Shown one piece after another: positions 62,393 through 64,000 of a stretch of DNA of 64,000 bases (the stretch's first letter is position 1; each line of letters begins with the position of its first letter). The stretch is from Nocardioides marinisabuli (lineage in GTDB: Bacteria > Actinomycetota > Actinomycetes > Propionibacteriales > Nocardioidaceae), in NCBI RefSeq assembly GCF_013466785.1, contig NZ_CP059163.1, positions 2,108,001-2,172,000 of the forward strand, read 5' to 3'. The position numbers and the translations under genes are program-made. The notes below the pieces were generated by a model, which was given only the letters and a program-made list of their open reading frames with translations, made no database searches and had not been told where the DNA came from.

Positions 62393-63364
62393 ATGCCGGT
62401 GGAGTCCAACCAGAAGCTTCTAACGCTTGCTTTTCCGTGCTATCGCCGACCGGAGTTGCTCCGAGGTGCCATATCTTCGGTCGCGGACGACGTGGCTGGG
62501 AACGAGCTAGAAATTCTGATTTGTGATGATTCGCACGATCGACTCAATGAGCCTATAGCCGAAGAGGCGTCGCGAAACGGGCTAAACGTAAGGTACGTTC
62601 ATAACTCGACTAATCTTGGGATCGATGCGAACATAAAACAGTGTTTCGATCTGGCTCAGACGGACTATTGTTGGACGGTCGGTGAGGATGATCGACTATC
62701 GCCCGGGGCTGTCAGTCGTGCACTCGATCAACTGGGCGCGCGCCCCGATATCTTGATCACGAATTATGTTTACGTAAGCGACGATTACGCACGAGTCCTA
62801 TCACGCCCCCTATTGTCGGACCTCACGACGGCCGACCGACGGGCTTTACTTACGAATTTTTATCTGCTGGGTTTCATAGGCGCGAGCATAATACGGACGG
62901 AAGTTTGGAAAAGGTATACGGACCAGGCGCCGGTCGGTACATACTTCCACCACCTGTCGGTCATTGGAGAGGCCCTTCTCGTGGACCAACTGAATTATAA
63001 AATTGATAATGATGTAAGTGTCTACAATCGTTCAGAGGGGGCGACGTCCACCTCATGGGTTGATCAGTCGTTGGCAGTGCACTTCGGGTACTACCAAGCC
63101 CTAGATCACTTTGATGGACGATTAGGACCTGGTGACCGAAATCTCCTCCATCGAAGTTCCTCAAAACTTTTTCGTCCTTATAGCGGCCTTTGGCTACTTT
63201 CCAAGCGTGCGGATGGTGCTTTCGATAGGCAGCGGTATCGAGAGTTCTTTGAAAATGGCCCGACCGGACGAAGCTTTGTCGCTAACGCAGTGAGCCGCGT
63301 ACCGCAACGTCTAGCCCTAACACTCAAACGTGCATATTTTAAGGTTCGGAGTCGTTCGCTGTGA
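62393..63364 (+). CDS. family 2 glycosyltransferase
   Basis: A 323-residue GT-A enzyme: LTLAFPCYRRPELLRGAISS, the nucleotide-binding ILICDDSHDR, and the metal-binding acidic motif in CWTVGEDDRLSPGAV. ATG 62393 has AGGAGAG upstream; an earlier ATG at 62363 lies inside the polymerase gene. Adds a sugar to the growing repeat unit; donor unknown. Low GC. Confidence 0.88.
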   Translation: MPVESNQKLLTLAFPCYRRPELLRGAISSVADDVAGNELEILICDDSHDRLNEPIAEEASRNGLNVRYVHNSTNLGIDANIKQCFDLAQTDYCWTVGEDDRLSPGAVSRALDQLGARPDILITNYVYVSDDYARVLSRPLLSDLTTADRRALLTNFYLLGFIGASIIRTEVWKRYTDQAPVGTYFHHLSVIGEALLVDQLNYKIDNDVSVYNRSEGATSTSWVDQSLAVHFGYYQALDHFDGRLGPGDRNLLHRSSSKLFRPYSGLWLLSKRADGAFDRQRYREFFENGPTGRSFVANAVSRVPQRLALTLKRAYFKVRSRSL

Positions 63365-64000
63365 GCATCAGCGTCGAACAAAAATTTGAAATAGACGCCG
63401 TATATGTGGGGTGGCCCAAGTGCGGTTCGACTTGGATTTTCAAGTTCTTACAGGCGCAGGTGGACGTAGCGGTGCCCATTCAAAAGTCCACGGATTTCTT
63501 TGAGGTCCACCACGAGCGTGGCGAGAGTTGGTTCGCACAGCAATTTAGGGACCCTACTCTAGTTTGCGTGGATATCAGTCATGACTGCATTTTCTCCGGT
63601 GCGGCGTTGAATCGGATCGGCACGGCATCCTCTCCGATCAAAATATTGGTTGGTCTGAGGAATCCTTATGAGTGGATCATCTCCGAGTTTGCCTACGTCA
63701 CGGGCACTGGTAGGGTCGATTGCTCGTTCAGTCAGTTTCTTGAGAATTATCCATACGCGCTGGATCATGCCAAGTACGAGAAGCATCTGCGGCAGCTTCT
63801 CAACGTTGTGGACAGATCGCAGGTAACCTGGCTACTGCTCGAGGACTTGAGAGACGACCCCTCTAGGTATGCCGAGCGCCTTGTTGAGGCGCTCGGTGCC
63901 GGCGTGGTGGCGCCGTCGGGTTTTATGGTCGAGGAAAAGGTCAACGTGGCCCTCAAGGCCAGGTCACCCTTCCTGCTAAGTGTCCTTCGCGCGGGCGCCA
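63361..64000 (+). CDS. sulfotransferase, 3' end beyond window
   Basis: 213 residues are visible. VGWPKCGSTWIFKFLQ near residue 17 is the 5'-phosphosulfate loop of PAPS-dependent sulfotransferases, and VGLRNPYEWIISEF is the 3'-phosphate-binding motif. GTG start overlaps the glycosyltransferase stop (GTGA). It should transfer sulfate from PAPS to a glycan, using the product of CysDN and the APS kinase encoded just upstream. Low GC like its neighbours. Confidence 0.88.
   Translation, partial: MSISVEQKFEIDAVYVGWPKCGSTWIFKFLQAQVDVAVPIQKSTDFFEVHHERGESWFAQQFRDPTLVCVDISHDCIFSGAALNRIGTASSPIKILVGLRNPYEWIISEFAYVTGTGRVDCSFSQFLENYPYALDHAKYEKHLRQLLNVVDRSQVTWLLLEDLRDDPSRYAERLVEALGAGVVAPSGFMVEEKVNVALKARSPFLLSVLRAGA

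Overview
The window reads as chromosome of a high-GC actinobacterium, most likely Nocardioides or a close relative. Support: very high GC with G/C in nearly every third codon position, many GTG starts and leaderless promoters, mycothiol synthase, a GlnR-type orphan regulator, a DUF222-HNH gene, and a short dispersed repeat that begins GGTTGAGCAG and ends TCGAGACC or TCGAAACC. No rRNA, tRNA, IS element or CRISPR array was seen. The gene order around mshD-glnR-thiX-cysA-sseC matches my memory of the Rv0814c-Rv0819 neighbourhood of Mycobacterium tuberculosis.

Layout. 0-5 kb: end of a secreted tripeptidyl-peptidase-like hydrolase, cspA, and a copper operon (csoR-copZ-copA), then a block of dispersed repeats. 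5-17.5 kb: a phosphate region with a Nudix/histidine-phosphatase MutT1, pstSCAB behind a PHO box, pitA with its DUF47 partner, and ppk1 behind a second PHO-like box. 17.5-30 kb: a large membrane-anchored coiled-coil protein, DsrE, nitrobindin, Fur, YgfZ, mshD-glnR, a MoaD-like protein, DUF222-HNH, Hsp20/HspR, HU and a membrane thioredoxin. 30.3-37 kb: an accessory island with two copies of a two-gene module (DUF6318 lipoprotein plus secreted partner) flanking a sulfatase, then a GDP-mannose dehydratase. It separates the thioredoxin from DUF4395, thiosulfate sulfurtransferase and DUF1416, which sit behind a short Cys-containing leader peptide.

39-48 kb: an AbiE-type toxin-antitoxin pair; a five-gene operon with WXG-like proteins, an alpha/beta hydrolase and two lipoproteins that looks like a type VII-secreted lipase with immunity lipoproteins; then metY-metX. 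48-64 kb: a surface polysaccharide region with DUF4012, a Wzc-like tyrosine kinase with a (GY)7 tail, a mannose cupin, GDP-mannose dehydratase, sulfate activation genes (an APS-kinase/tyrosine-phosphatase fusion, TauE exporter, cysD, cysN), an O-antigen polymerase/ligase-like protein, a glycosyltransferase and a sulfotransferase cut by the window edge. PAPS made by CysDN plus the APS kinase would feed the sulfotransferase, so the cluster probably makes a sulfated exopolysaccharide. Base composition drops sharply from early in cysN to the end of the window, which suggests the right-hand part was acquired or exchanged recently.
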